Assembly: GCF_003002095.1 (NCBI RefSeq)
Contig: NZ_PVZC01000003.1
Coordinates: 186,001 to 250,000, forward strand
Direction: 5' to 3'
Source of the DNA: Allonocardiopsis opalescens
GTDB taxonomy: Bacteria; Actinomycetota; Actinomycetes; Streptosporangiales; Streptosporangiaceae
Length of the DNA stretch: 64,000 nucleotides
Shown: positions 51,499 to 59,903 of the stretch, one piece after another
Layout of the letters: each line of letters opens with the position of its first letter
Position numbering within the stretch: position 1 is the first letter of the stretch
Notes under the pieces: generated by a model
The model's database searches: none
Told to the model about the DNA's origin: nothing
What the model saw: the letters and a program-made list of their open reading frames with translations, nothing else
Made by a program: the position numbers and the translations under genes

Positions 51499-51534
51499 GC
51501 GCAAGTTTGTGATCGATTCTTGTCATTCTTGCGC
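51499..51534. promoter_or_regulatory. inverted repeat GCGCAAG ... CTTGCGC, candidate DeoR operator
   Basis: Perfect 7-bp arms at 51499-51505 and 51528-51534 with a 22-base AT-richer spacer containing TTGTGATCGATTCTTGTC. It sits between the divergent DeoR and kinase genes. Confidence 0.6.
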
Positions 51535-51670
51535 ATAAGGTCCACACTGATCATGGCGGGCGCCGGACAGGGCGCCCGTCACCCGTAATCGCGGACGTCC
51601 GGGGTCGCGTCACCACCGGCCGGGCACGGCCAGGTCCGTCATCGACTCGTGGAGCCGGGAAGGAGCAGCC

Positions 51671-52855
51671 ATGGCAGCGAACACCGACCGTCCGGGTCAG
51701 GCCGGACCGGAGCAGCCCGACGGCGAGGCCTCCCGGCCCACCACCGACGAGCGCACCTCCAAGCTGGAGTCCACCCCGCTGGTCGGCGAACCGCACGACG
51801 TGCTGGCCGCCGCCCGCGAACCCGAGGGCCCGGCCATCGACCTCGCGCTCAGCGGCACCGTCTTCTTCGACATCGTCCTCACCGGCCTGGCCGCGCCCCC
51901 GGCCGGCGGCACCGAGGTGGGCGCCGAGGGCATGGGCTCCTGCCCCGGCGGCGTCGCCAACCTCGCCGTCGCCGCCGCCCGCCTCGGGCTGCGCACCGCG
52001 GTCGCCGCCGCCTTCGGCGAGGACGTCTACGGCGACTTCTGCTGGGAGACCCTCGGCCGGCAGGAGTACGTCGACCTCAGCGCCTCCGAGCGCATCCCGC
52101 ACTGGCACTCCCCGTTCACGGTCTCGCTCGCCTACCGGGGCGACCGCAGCATGGTCACCCACGAGCACCCCTCCCCGGTCCCGGTGGACCGACTCGCCCG
52201 CGCGCTCCCGCAGGCCAGGGCGGCCTTCGTCAGCCTCGACGCCACCGAGGCGCCCGAGTGGGCGCTCCGGCAGACCGAGGGCGGCGCCCGCCTGTTCGCC
52301 GACGTCGGCTGGGACGACAGCCAGGAGTGGTCGCCCGCCGTCCTCGACCAACTGCGCCACTGCCACGCCTTCATGCCCAACGCCATCGAGGCGATGTCCT
52401 ACACCCGCACCGGCAGTCCCGCCTCGGCCCTGTCGGCGCTGGCCGAACGGGTCCCGGTGGCCGTCGTCACCGACGGCCCGCGCGGCGCGCTCGCCGTCGA
52501 CCAGACCACCGGCGAGAGCGCCGAGGTGGAGGGCCTGGTGCTCGACGCCATCGACACCACCGGGGCCGGCGACGTCTTCGGCGCCTCCTTCATCGTCGGC
52601 ACCCTCGCCGGCTGGCCGCTCGCCCAGCGGCTGCGCTTCGCCAACCTCTGCGCCGCGCTCTCCGTCCAGCACACCGGCGGCTCCCTGTCCGCCCCCGGCT
52701 GGGCCGACCTGGCAGCCTGGTGGGGCCGGGTCAACGCCCCCAGCGGCGGCGACCCGCAGCTGATCGAGCGGTACGGCTTCCTCACCGACCTCATCCCGCC
52801 GCAGTGGATCCCCACGGAGCTGCGGAGGGCGAGCGCCACCATCGGCCTGCGCTAA
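51671..52855 (+). CDS. PfkB family carbohydrate kinase
   Basis: 394 residues from ATG 51671 (GAAGGAG upstream). A low-complexity N-terminus, then a ribokinase fold: SGTVFFDIVLTGL, CPGGVANLAVAAARLGLRTA, LFADVGWDDS and the second PfkB signature DTTGAGDVFGASFIVGTLAG with the catalytic Asp. It phosphorylates a sugar imported by the adjacent ABC system. Divergent from DeoR; likely the first gene of the importer operon. Confidence 0.9.
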   Translation: MAANTDRPGQAGPEQPDGEASRPTTDERTSKLESTPLVGEPHDVLAAAREPEGPAIDLALSGTVFFDIVLTGLAAPPAGGTEVGAEGMGSCPGGVANLAVAAARLGLRTAVAAAFGEDVYGDFCWETLGRQEYVDLSASERIPHWHSPFTVSLAYRGDRSMVTHEHPSPVPVDRLARALPQARAAFVSLDATEAPEWALRQTEGGARLFADVGWDDSQEWSPAVLDQLRHCHAFMPNAIEAMSYTRTGSPASALSALAERVPVAVVTDGPRGALAVDQTTGESAEVEGLVLDAIDTTGAGDVFGASFIVGTLAGWPLAQRLRFANLCAALSVQHTGGSLSAPGWADLAAWWGRVNAPSGGDPQLIERYGFLTDLIPPQWIPTELRRASATIGLR

Positions 52856-52889
52856 CGGCGCGCAGTGAGCAGTCTGGAGTGCACAACGC

Positions 52890-54284
52890 ATGACCGATCA
52901 CCCGCGGGCGACCCCCCGCCGCCCCATCCTCGGCAGAGCCGGCCGCGCTAGCGCCGCCGGAGCGGCCGGTCTCCTCGCCCTGGCACTGGCCGCGTGTACC
53001 CCCGGCGCCGGCAACGACGCCGGCGGCGGCGACGCCTCCCCGGCCGTCGACGTCAACACCGACGTCGCCTCGCTCGGCGAGGTCGAGCTGACCGTCTGGG
53101 ACCAGGAGGTGCGCGGCGGCCAGGCCGACCAGCTGGAGGAGCTGAACCAGGCCTTCGAGGAGGCCTACCCCAACGTCACCATCAACCGGGTGTCGCGCTC
53201 CACCGACGACCTCCGCACCACCCTGCGGCTCGCCCTGTCCGGCAACGAGGCGCCCGACGTCGTCCAGGTCAGCAACGGCCGCCCCGACATGGGCTCCTAC
53301 GTCGAGGCCGGCCTGCTGCGCAACCTCGACCCCTACGCCGAGGCCTACGGCTGGGCCGAGCGCTTCGACGCGTCCGTCCTCGCCAACGCCAGCTACACCG
53401 ACGACGGCGCCACCCTCGGCGACGGCTCGGTGTACGGCGCCGCCCAGATGGGCGAGATGGTCGGCGTCTACTACAACCGCGAACTGCTGGCCGAACTCGA
53501 CCTGGAGGCGCCCACCACCTGGGAGGAGTTCGACGCCGCCGTCGTCGCCGCCGAGGAGGCGGGCGAGCTGCCGATCCAGTTCGGCAACCTCGACCAGTGG
53601 CCCGGCATCCACATGCTCGGCGCCGCGCAGAGCCGCTACGTCGACCCCGAGACCATCCGCGACCTCGGCTACGGCCGCCCCGGCTCCTCCTGGGCCACAC
53701 CCGAGAACACCCAGGCCGCGCAGGCCCTGGTCGACTGGGCCGAGGACGGCTACCTCACCCCCGACTTCAACGGGGTGGGCTCCGACCCCGCCTGGCAGGC
53801 CTTCGGCGAGGGCGAGGGCGTCTTCCTGATCGGCGGCACCTGGCTACTGGCCGACCTGACCGACGCCCTGGGCGACTCCCTCGGCTTCACCGCCTTCCCC
53901 GGCGCCGACGGGCAGACCGTGGTCGCCACCGGCGGCACCAGCCTGCCCTTCGCGATCCCGCAGCGCTCCGAGAACGCCGACGCGGCCGCCGCCTACATCG
54001 ACTTCATCACCAGCACCGACGCCATGGCCGTCATCAGCGAGCACGGCAACCTCCCGGTCGCCGACGTGGCCGCCCAGGAGGCCGAGGGCGCCCAGCGCGA
54101 GGTCTTCGACACCTACGACCGCCTCGTCTCCGGCGGCGGCATGGTGCCCTACCTCGACTACGCCACCCCCGACTCCTACGACGTGATCACCCAGCAGGTG
54201 CAGAGCCTGATGGGCGGCGAGGCCACCCCCGAGGAGTTCCTCGACGCGCTGGAGACGGAATACCAAGAGAATGTCGCGCAGTAG
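52890..54284 (+). CDS. sugar ABC transporter substrate-binding lipoprotein
   Basis: 464 residues. Signal peptide with lipobox LLALALAACTPG. Family 1 extracellular solute-binding protein: VELTVWDQEVRGGQADQLEE, NVTINRVSRSTDDLRTTLRL, APDVVQVSNGRPDMGSYVEA, YGAAQMGEMVGVYYNRELLA. Captures an oligosaccharide outside the membrane. 34 bases after the kinase; overlaps the permease gene by 14 bases. Confidence 0.94.
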   Translation: MTDHPRATPRRPILGRAGRASAAGAAGLLALALAACTPGAGNDAGGGDASPAVDVNTDVASLGEVELTVWDQEVRGGQADQLEELNQAFEEAYPNVTINRVSRSTDDLRTTLRLALSGNEAPDVVQVSNGRPDMGSYVEAGLLRNLDPYAEAYGWAERFDASVLANASYTDDGATLGDGSVYGAAQMGEMVGVYYNRELLAELDLEAPTTWEEFDAAVVAAEEAGELPIQFGNLDQWPGIHMLGAAQSRYVDPETIRDLGYGRPGSSWATPENTQAAQALVDWAEDGYLTPDFNGVGSDPAWQAFGEGEGVFLIGGTWLLADLTDALGDSLGFTAFPGADGQTVVATGGTSLPFAIPQRSENADAAAAYIDFITSTDAMAVISEHGNLPVADVAAQEAEGAQREVFDTYDRLVSGGGMVPYLDYATPDSYDVITQQVQSLMGGEATPEEFLDALETEYQENVAQ

Positions 54285-55257
54285 CACCACGGCCGCCGTC
54301 GCGGCCGGCGGGCCGGAGCCCTCGCGGGACTCCGGCCCGTCCGGGCGCCGGGGGCCGCGCCGTCCGCCGCGCCGCCGCGGGCGGGCGCCGGGCGAACCGC
54401 ACCCCTCGGCCGCCTACCTCTACATCGCCCCCGCGCTGATCGTCTACGCGCTCTTCCTGCTGGTGCCGATCGGCCGCTCGTTCATGCTCTCGCTGTACGA
54501 GTGGGACGGCCTCACCGTCGGCACCTGGGCCGGGCTCGACAACTACGTCGAGATCGCCACCGACCCCGGGCTGCGCGCCGCCTTCGGCCACACCGCGGTG
54601 CTGATCGTCTTCTACGCGCTCATCCCGGTCGCCGTCGGCATGGTGCTGGCCGCGATCGTGGCGCGGGCGCGGGTGCGCGGCATGCCCTTCTTCCGCACCG
54701 CGATCTTCCTGCCGCAGGTGGTGGCGCTCGCCGTCGTCGCGGTGACCTGGCGCGACATCTACGCCAGCGACGGACCGATCAACCAGGTGCTGCGCTTCGT
54801 CGGCCTGGAGGAGCTGGCCAGGGCCTGGCTGGGCGACTTCGCCCTCGCCCTGCCCGCCGTCGGCCTCGTCGGCACCTGGGTGAACACCGGCCTGTGCTTC
54901 GTGCTCTTCCTCGCCGGAACCGGCAAGATCCCCGGCGAGCTGTACCAGGCGGTGCGGGTGGACGGCGGCGGCCCCATCAGGGAGTTCACCACCGTCACCA
55001 TGCCCGCGCTGCGCAACGAGATGGTGGTGGCGCTCACCCTCACCGTCATCAACGCGCTGCGCACCTTCGACCTGGTGTACCTGACCACCAGCGGCGGCCC
55101 CGGCAACTCCACCACCGTCCCGGCGGTGGAGGTCTTCCGGCAGGCCTTCGAGCGGGGCGAGGTGGGCTCGGCCGCGGCCGTCGGCATCACCCTGACGCTG
55201 ATCATCCTCGCGCTCAACCTGCTCATCTCGCGGATCGGCACGAGGGAGGCCCGATGA
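54271..55257 (+). CDS. sugar ABC transporter permease (MalF-like)
   Basis: 328 residues with six helices after a basic Arg/Gly-rich N-terminus (YLYIAPALIVYALFLLVPIG). The EAA loop is LYQAVRVDGGGPIREFTTV followed by TMPALRNE. Pairs with the next permease; the ATPase (MsiK-like, usually shared in actinobacteria) is not in this window. Confidence 0.94.
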   Translation: MSRSSTTAAVAAGGPEPSRDSGPSGRRGPRRPPRRRGRAPGEPHPSAAYLYIAPALIVYALFLLVPIGRSFMLSLYEWDGLTVGTWAGLDNYVEIATDPGLRAAFGHTAVLIVFYALIPVAVGMVLAAIVARARVRGMPFFRTAIFLPQVVALAVVAVTWRDIYASDGPINQVLRFVGLEELARAWLGDFALALPAVGLVGTWVNTGLCFVLFLAGTGKIPGELYQAVRVDGGGPIREFTTVTMPALRNEMVVALTLTVINALRTFDLVYLTTSGGPGNSTTVPAVEVFRQAFERGEVGSAAAVGITLTLIILALNLLISRIGTREAR

Positions 55258-56051
55258 CCTCGCAGCGGGAGCGGGCGCTCACCTACACCATCCTGATCGC
55301 CTTCGCGGTCTTCGCGCTGTACCCCATGTTCACCATGCTCGGCACCGCGCTGGAGCCCGGCAGCGACGCGCCCGGCGGCCTCGGCAACTTCGCCGTCGCC
55401 TGGGAGCAGGGGCGCTTCGGCAGCTACCTGCGGTCGTCGCTGATCGTCAGCGTGGTCACCGTGGCGATCGCGACCGTGCTGTCCATCCTGAGCGGCTACG
55501 CCTTCGGCACCATGCGCTTCCCCGGCTCCACCGCGCTGTTCTACTTGATCCTGATCGGCATCATGGTGCCGACCGAGGCGGTCGTCGTGCCGCTCTACTA
55601 CGACTTCCGCGACCTCGGGCTGACCGACACCTACGCAGCGCTGATCCTGCCGCAGCTCGCCCAGTCCGTCGCCTTCGGCACCTTCTGGATGCGCACCTAC
55701 TTCCTGACCAGCTCCCGCGGCGTCGCCGAGGCCGCCCGCATCGACGGCACCGGGCACTGGGGCACGCTGTGGCGGGTGCTGGTGCCGATGGGGCGGCCCG
55801 CGATCATCACCCTGGTGGTGCTGACCTTCATGTGGACCTGGAACGAGTTCATGATCCCGCTCGTCATGGTCACCTCGGAGTCGCTGCGCACCGCGCCGCT
55901 CGGCCTGGCCTTCTTCGACGGCCAGTACGTGTCGGCCACCTCGCTGCTGGCCGCCGGGGCCGTGATCGTCGCGCTGCCCGTGGTGGTGCTCTACCTCTTC
56001 CTGCAGCGGCACTTCATCCAGGGCATCATCGAGGGGTCGACCAAGGAGTAG
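55254..56051 (+). CDS. sugar ABC transporter permease (MalG-like)
   Basis: 265 residues from ATG 55254, overlapping the previous stop (ATGA). Six helices and the EAA motif EAARIDGTGHWGTLWRVLVP. The C-terminus FIQGIIEGSTKE is typical of MalG-type subunits. Confidence 0.94.
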   Translation: MTSQRERALTYTILIAFAVFALYPMFTMLGTALEPGSDAPGGLGNFAVAWEQGRFGSYLRSSLIVSVVTVAIATVLSILSGYAFGTMRFPGSTALFYLILIGIMVPTEAVVVPLYYDFRDLGLTDTYAALILPQLAQSVAFGTFWMRTYFLTSSRGVAEAARIDGTGHWGTLWRVLVPMGRPAIITLVVLTFMWTWNEFMIPLVMVTSESLRTAPLGLAFFDGQYVSATSLLAAGAVIVALPVVVLYLFLQRHFIQGIIEGSTKE

Positions 56052-56091
56052 CGGCGCGGGTGCGCGCCGTCCGGCGGGAGCGGGGCCGTTC

Positions 56092-56523
56092 GTGATCGTC
56101 CGATGGTGCGTGCCCGGCGCGGCCGTGCAGTGGGAGTGGCCCGCCGAGGGCCGCCGGTACCGGGTGGGCGCGCGCGTCGTGCGCCCCGACGGCCGCACCG
56201 GCATGGAGTCGGCCGAGACCCACACCGCGGCCGGTCCCCCCGACGGCCTGCTCGGCGACCGCCCCGGCACCGCCTTCCGCGAACTGACCGCCCTGTTCGC
56301 CCAGGAGGCCAATGTGCCGCCCGGGGCCGTGGCCATCACCTGGATCGCCGACGGCACCGCCGTCACCTGGGACCGCACCACCGGCGCCTGGACCCGCCAC
56401 CCGGTGAGCCGCGATCCTGACGGCACCGTCTGGGTGGGCCCGCCCGCACCCCTCCCCGAACCGGCCGGCACCCCAAGCGTCACCGACGCCCTGGTACACG
56501 CCCGCGGCTTCTTGTCCGGGTGA
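56092..56523 (+). CDS. hypothetical protein (143 aa)
   Basis: GTG 56092 start, 40 bases after the permease. Small soluble protein (MIVRWCVPGAAVQWEWPAEG, YRVGARVVRPDGRTGMESAE, NVPPGAVAITWIADGTAVTW) with beta-rich sequence and no signal. No family recognised. It could be a carbohydrate-operon accessory or unrelated. Confidence 0.65.
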   Translation: MIVRWCVPGAAVQWEWPAEGRRYRVGARVVRPDGRTGMESAETHTAAGPPDGLLGDRPGTAFRELTALFAQEANVPPGAVAITWIADGTAVTWDRTTGAWTRHPVSRDPDGTVWVGPPAPLPEPAGTPSVTDALVHARGFLSG

Positions 56524-56751
56524 GCGGTCCCGGCCGCCTCCTGGAACCGAGGGTCCGGGCGGGCGACCCGTCCGCACGTCGATCTGCGGGCAAGGCGGCA
56601 CCGCGACCCCCGTGCGCCCCGGCGCCGGCGTCCGGCGCGAGCGGGCCCGGCGGCGGAGTCCTGTGCCGCAGGTACGCCCGGCGTCCGCAGCGGTGGGCAG
56701 GTACCTTCGGTCTCCGCGCGGCGGTGTGCACGTACGCCCGGCATCCGCGCA

Positions 56752-56920
56752 GCGCAAGCCCGCTGAACGCACCTGTGGACAGACGGCCGCCCCACCGGCC
56801 GGTTATGCACAGATTCCGGCCGCGGCCTGGCCCGGGGTCTTGACAACCGCGAACCTGGCGGCGCGGCTTTGCCTTTGCCGGGGTGGTTTGCCCCCGGTCG
56901 GGTGGGGCGTGGGTGGGGCG
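56752..56920 (+). repeat. 169-bp repeat, left arm of an inverted pair
   Basis: Begins GCGCAAGCCCG, passes through CTGTGGAC, TTATGCACAGATTCC, GGTCTTGACAACCG and TTTGCCCCCGGTCGGG, and ends GTGGGTGGGGCG. The reverse complement of 59562-59729 carries the same blocks in the same order with similar spacing and about 75-80% identity by eye. Contains DnaA-box-like TTATGCACA. No coding frame; the rest of 56524-57112 also shows no gene. Confidence 0.75.
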
Positions 56921-57112
56921 CTGCCGCGGTCCGCGCCTCGGCGTCGGCGGGAAGCGGCGGGGGCGCGAGCTGTGGCCGCGTCCGGCCGTGCGCGCCGGTC
57001 GCTTGATCGGCCGCCTCCTTCCCGCTTGGATGGCGCCGACCAGCGCGGAGCGGCACCGAGAGGCGGCGGACGTCGGACACATGAGGACGAGACAGGCGCC
57101 GGCAGGCGCCGC

Positions 57113-58402
57113 GTGAGGGCCCGGCGGGGGCTGGGGCGCGAGTTCGGCTGGCTGTGGGCGTCCTACACGGTCAGCACCTTCGGCACCCGGCTCGCGTTCG
57201 GCGCCTTCCCGCTGATCGCGATCTTCGTGCTCCAGGCCGGGCCGGTGGAGGTGTCCGTGCTGGCCGCCGCGGGACCGGCGGCGGGCGCGGCGCTGGCGGT
57301 GCCGCTCGGGCCGTGGGTGGAGTTCCGCCGCAAGCGGTCGGTGATGATCGCGATGGACCTGGTCCGCTTCGCCGCCCTGATGAGCATCCCCGTCGCCTTC
57401 GCCTTCGACCGGCTCGGCTTCGCGCAGCTACTGGCGGTGTCGGTCATCGCTGGCGCGGCCGACATCACCTTCGGTGCGGCCACCGGCGCCTGCCTGAAGG
57501 CGCTGGTCCGTCCGGCGGACCTGGTCGCCGCCAACGGCCGCCTGGAGTCCTCGACCTGGACGGCGGCGGTGCTCGGACCGCCGCTCGGCGGGTTCGCGGT
57601 CGGGCTGTTCGGCCCGGTCATGACGGTGGTGGCCGACGCGGTCAGCTACCTGCTGTCGGCCGCCGGGATCCGTGCGATCGGCCGAGGCGAGCCGCGCCCG
57701 GTGCGCGCCGACGCGCCGCGGATGCGCGCCCGCGACCTGGTCGAAGGCTGGCGGTACATCCTGGCGCACCCGGTGCTGCGCCCGCTGTTCGGCAACACTG
57801 TCCTGGTCAACGGGCTCATCATGGCCACCTCGCCGCTGCTGGCCGTCCTCATGCTCGACGAGCTCGGATTCACGCCCTGGGAGTACGGGCTCGCCTTCGC
57901 GATCCCGTGCGTCGCCGGACTCATCGGCTCGCGGCTGGCCGGCCCGCTGGTCGCCCGGTTCGGACGGCACCGGGTGCTGCTCGTCGCCGGGGCGTCGCGT
58001 GCGTGCTGGCTGCTCGGGCTGGTCTTCCTCGGCCCCGGCCCCGCCGGACTGCTGCTGGTCATCGCCGTGGAGTTCGGGATGATCCTCTGCATCGGCGTCT
58101 TCAACCCGGTCTCCGCCGGTTACCGGCTCGACCTGGTGCCGGCGGACCGGGTGGCCCGCGTCCTGACGGCGTGGTCGGTCAGCTCCAAGGCGGCGACCGC
58201 GGCCATGACCGCCCTGTGGGGGCTGCTGGCGGCGCTCACCGACGCCCGTACCGCGATCGCCCTCGCGGGCCTCCTCATCCTGGCGACACCGCTGCTGCTG
58301 CCCCGCTCCGGGCCCGAGGACGAGCACCGGAGCCGATCCGGCGGTGCGGACTCCGTGCCCGGCCCCGGTTCCGGGGTGGCGGCACCGCAATCGTCTGACT
58401 AA
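57113..58402 (+). CDS. MFS transporter
   Basis: 429 residues from GTG 57113 (start uncertain). About 12 helices: FGWLWASYTVSTFGTRLAFG, SVLAAAGPAAGAALAVPLGP, FRRKRSVMIAMDLVRFAALM, AVLGPPLGGFAVGLFGPVMT and a C-terminal half with FGRHRVLLVAGASRACWLLG. Resembles enterobactin exporter (EntS)-like DHA efflux permeases. The MarR-GNAT gene follows nine bases later, with an operator across the junction, so efflux and regulator are probably linked. Confidence 0.9.
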   Translation: MRARRGLGREFGWLWASYTVSTFGTRLAFGAFPLIAIFVLQAGPVEVSVLAAAGPAAGAALAVPLGPWVEFRRKRSVMIAMDLVRFAALMSIPVAFAFDRLGFAQLLAVSVIAGAADITFGAATGACLKALVRPADLVAANGRLESSTWTAAVLGPPLGGFAVGLFGPVMTVVADAVSYLLSAAGIRAIGRGEPRPVRADAPRMRARDLVEGWRYILAHPVLRPLFGNTVLVNGLIMATSPLLAVLMLDELGFTPWEYGLAFAIPCVAGLIGSRLAGPLVARFGRHRVLLVAGASRACWLLGLVFLGPGPAGLLLVIAVEFGMILCIGVFNPVSAGYRLDLVPADRVARVLTAWSVSSKAATAAMTALWGLLAALTDARTAIALAGLLILATPLLLPRSGPEDEHRSRSGGADSVPGPGSGVAAPQSSD

Positions 58403-58409
58403 AGTCAGA
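58394..58409. promoter_or_regulatory. MarR-type operator TCTGACT-AA-AGTCAGA
   Basis: Perfect 7-bp arms at 58394-58400 and 58403-58409 overlapping the MFS stop codon and ending three bases before the ATG of the MarR-GNAT gene. Likely an autoregulatory site. Confidence 0.65.
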
Positions 58410-58411
58410 GA

Positions 58412-59317
58412 ATGGACATCGGCCGGGTGGAGCGGGTGCGGCGGTTCAACCGCACGGTCACCCAGCGGATCGGCGCCCTCGACGACGCCTTCCTGGCGCG
58501 CGGGCGCCCGCTCGGGCAGGCGCGCCTGCTGTGGGAGCTCGGCGCCGATGGCAGCGAACTGCGCGCCCTGCGCTCGCGCCTCGGCCTGGACTCCGGCTAC
58601 CTGAGCCGGCTGCTGAACGCCCTGCGCGCCGACGGCCTCGTCACCATCGAACCCGACGGCACCGACGGCCGGGTCCGCACGGCCCGCCTCACCCCGGCCG
58701 GGCTGGCCGAACGCGCGGAACTGGACCGGCGCTCCGACGCCGCCGCCGCCTCGATCCTCGACCCCCTGGACGAACGGCAGCGCGAGCGGCTCGTCGCCGC
58801 GATGGACGAGGTCGAACGGCTGCTGCTGGCCTCAATGGTCGCGATCGCCCCCACCGACCCGCGCCACCCCGACGCCCGCCACTGCGTCCGCGCCTACGTC
58901 GCCGAACTGGCCGCCACCTTCGAGCACGGCTTCGACCCCGCCCGCAGCATCTCCGCCGCCGACGACGAACTCACCCCTCCGGCCGGACTACTGCTGGTCG
59001 CCACCCTCCACGGCGACCCCGTCGGCTGCGGCGCCCTCAAGCTCCGCGGCGACGGAACCGCCGAGGTCAAGCGCATGTGGGTCGCACACCAGGTCCGCGG
59101 CCTCGGCCTCGGCCGCCGCCTCCTCACCGAACTGGAGCGGCACGCCGCCTCCCACACCGTCCGCCTGCTCCGCCTGGAGACCAACCGCGCCCTCACCGGC
59201 GCGATCGTCCTCTACCGCTCGGCTGGCTACCGCGAGGTCCCCGCCTTCAACGACGAACCCTTCGCCCACCACTGGTTCGAGAAGCGGCTGGGCTCCGACG
59301 CCGCACCGAGCGCCTGA
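58412..59317 (+). CDS. MarR - GNAT fusion protein
   Basis: 301 residues from ATG 58412. The N-terminal MarR winged helix (LGQARLLWELGADGSELRAL, LGLDSGYLSRLLNALRADGL, VRTARLTPAGLAERAELDR) is fused to a C-terminal GNAT domain from about 155 (LLVATLHGDPVGCGALKLRG, AEVKRMWVAHQVRGLGLGRR, LETNRALTGAIVLYRSAGY). Both domains look intact. Such fusions couple acetylation or ligand sensing to gene control. Confidence 0.93.
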   Translation: MDIGRVERVRRFNRTVTQRIGALDDAFLARGRPLGQARLLWELGADGSELRALRSRLGLDSGYLSRLLNALRADGLVTIEPDGTDGRVRTARLTPAGLAERAELDRRSDAAAASILDPLDERQRERLVAAMDEVERLLLASMVAIAPTDPRHPDARHCVRAYVAELAATFEHGFDPARSISAADDELTPPAGLLLVATLHGDPVGCGALKLRGDGTAEVKRMWVAHQVRGLGLGRRLLTELERHAASHTVRLLRLETNRALTGAIVLYRSAGYREVPAFNDEPFAHHWFEKRLGSDAAPSA

Positions 59318-59405
59318 ACGGCACGAGGCACCGCATGGACGGCCGGACGTTCCAGCGGCGTTTCGCGCGGCTCGGACGGGTGAGACGCCACCTGTCGACG
59401 CGGCG

Positions 59406-59546
59406 TCATGTCCGCGAGTCGCCGAGTCGGGCCGTCACCACCCGCATGTCCATCCGGCACACCAGGTGACCGTCCGGCCTCAGCAGTCCGCGGACCTCGG
59501 CCCGGAACCGCTCCCGCAGCGACGCCCGCGTGCCCTCGCGCAGCAC
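59406..59546 (-). CDS. short coding-like fragment (46 aa)
   Basis: GTG 59546 to TGA at 59406-59408. Sequence LREGTRASLRERFRAEVRG and LRPDGHLVCRMDMRVVTARL with near-complete G/C3 codon use. The right arm of the inverted repeat starts 16 bases upstream. It may be the 3' remnant of a gene cut by the repeat, or a real small protein. No family recognised. Confidence 0.3.
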   Translation of the reverse strand: MLREGTRASLRERFRAEVRGLLRPDGHLVCRMDMRVVTARLGDSRT

Positions 59547-59561
59547 TGGCGAGACCGACCA

Positions 59562-59729
59562 CGCCCCACCCAAGCCCCGCCCGACCGGGGGCAAACCACC
59601 CCAGCAAGGCAAGCCCGCGCCCCCAGCCTCCCGGCTGTCAAGACCCGAGGCCAGGGCCCACCGGGAATCTGTGCACAACCACCCACGCGGGCCCGGAACC
59701 GTCCACAGCCGCGCGTTTCGGGCTTGCGC
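59562..59729 (-). repeat. 168-bp repeat, right arm of an inverted pair
   Basis: Reverse complement begins GCGCAAGCCCG and ends GTGGGTGGGGCG, as in 56752-56920. It includes CTGTGGACGG, TTGTGCACAGATTCCC, GGTCTTGACAGCC and TTTGCCCCCGGTCGGG. The two arms enclose 2.64 kb with the MFS and MarR-GNAT genes. Confidence 0.75.
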
Positions 59730-59903
59730 GCCGGGCGTTGTGACGGCCGGGGCGGTCTCGGCGGGTGTGGAATCATGTGGCCGACGTCGGCGGGGTCGGC
59801 TACGGGCGCGCGGGGCGCGTGGTTTCGTTCGGTGGGGGCGGGAACGGCACCCTGGGGCCCGCCGGGGGCGGCCGACGGGCCAAGGACGAACGCGAGGTGC
59901 GCG

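Noticed and set aside
56524-57112. Transposon carried between the inverted repeats
   Set aside because: No transposase or recombinase gene is found between or near the arms, so only repeat arms are claimed.
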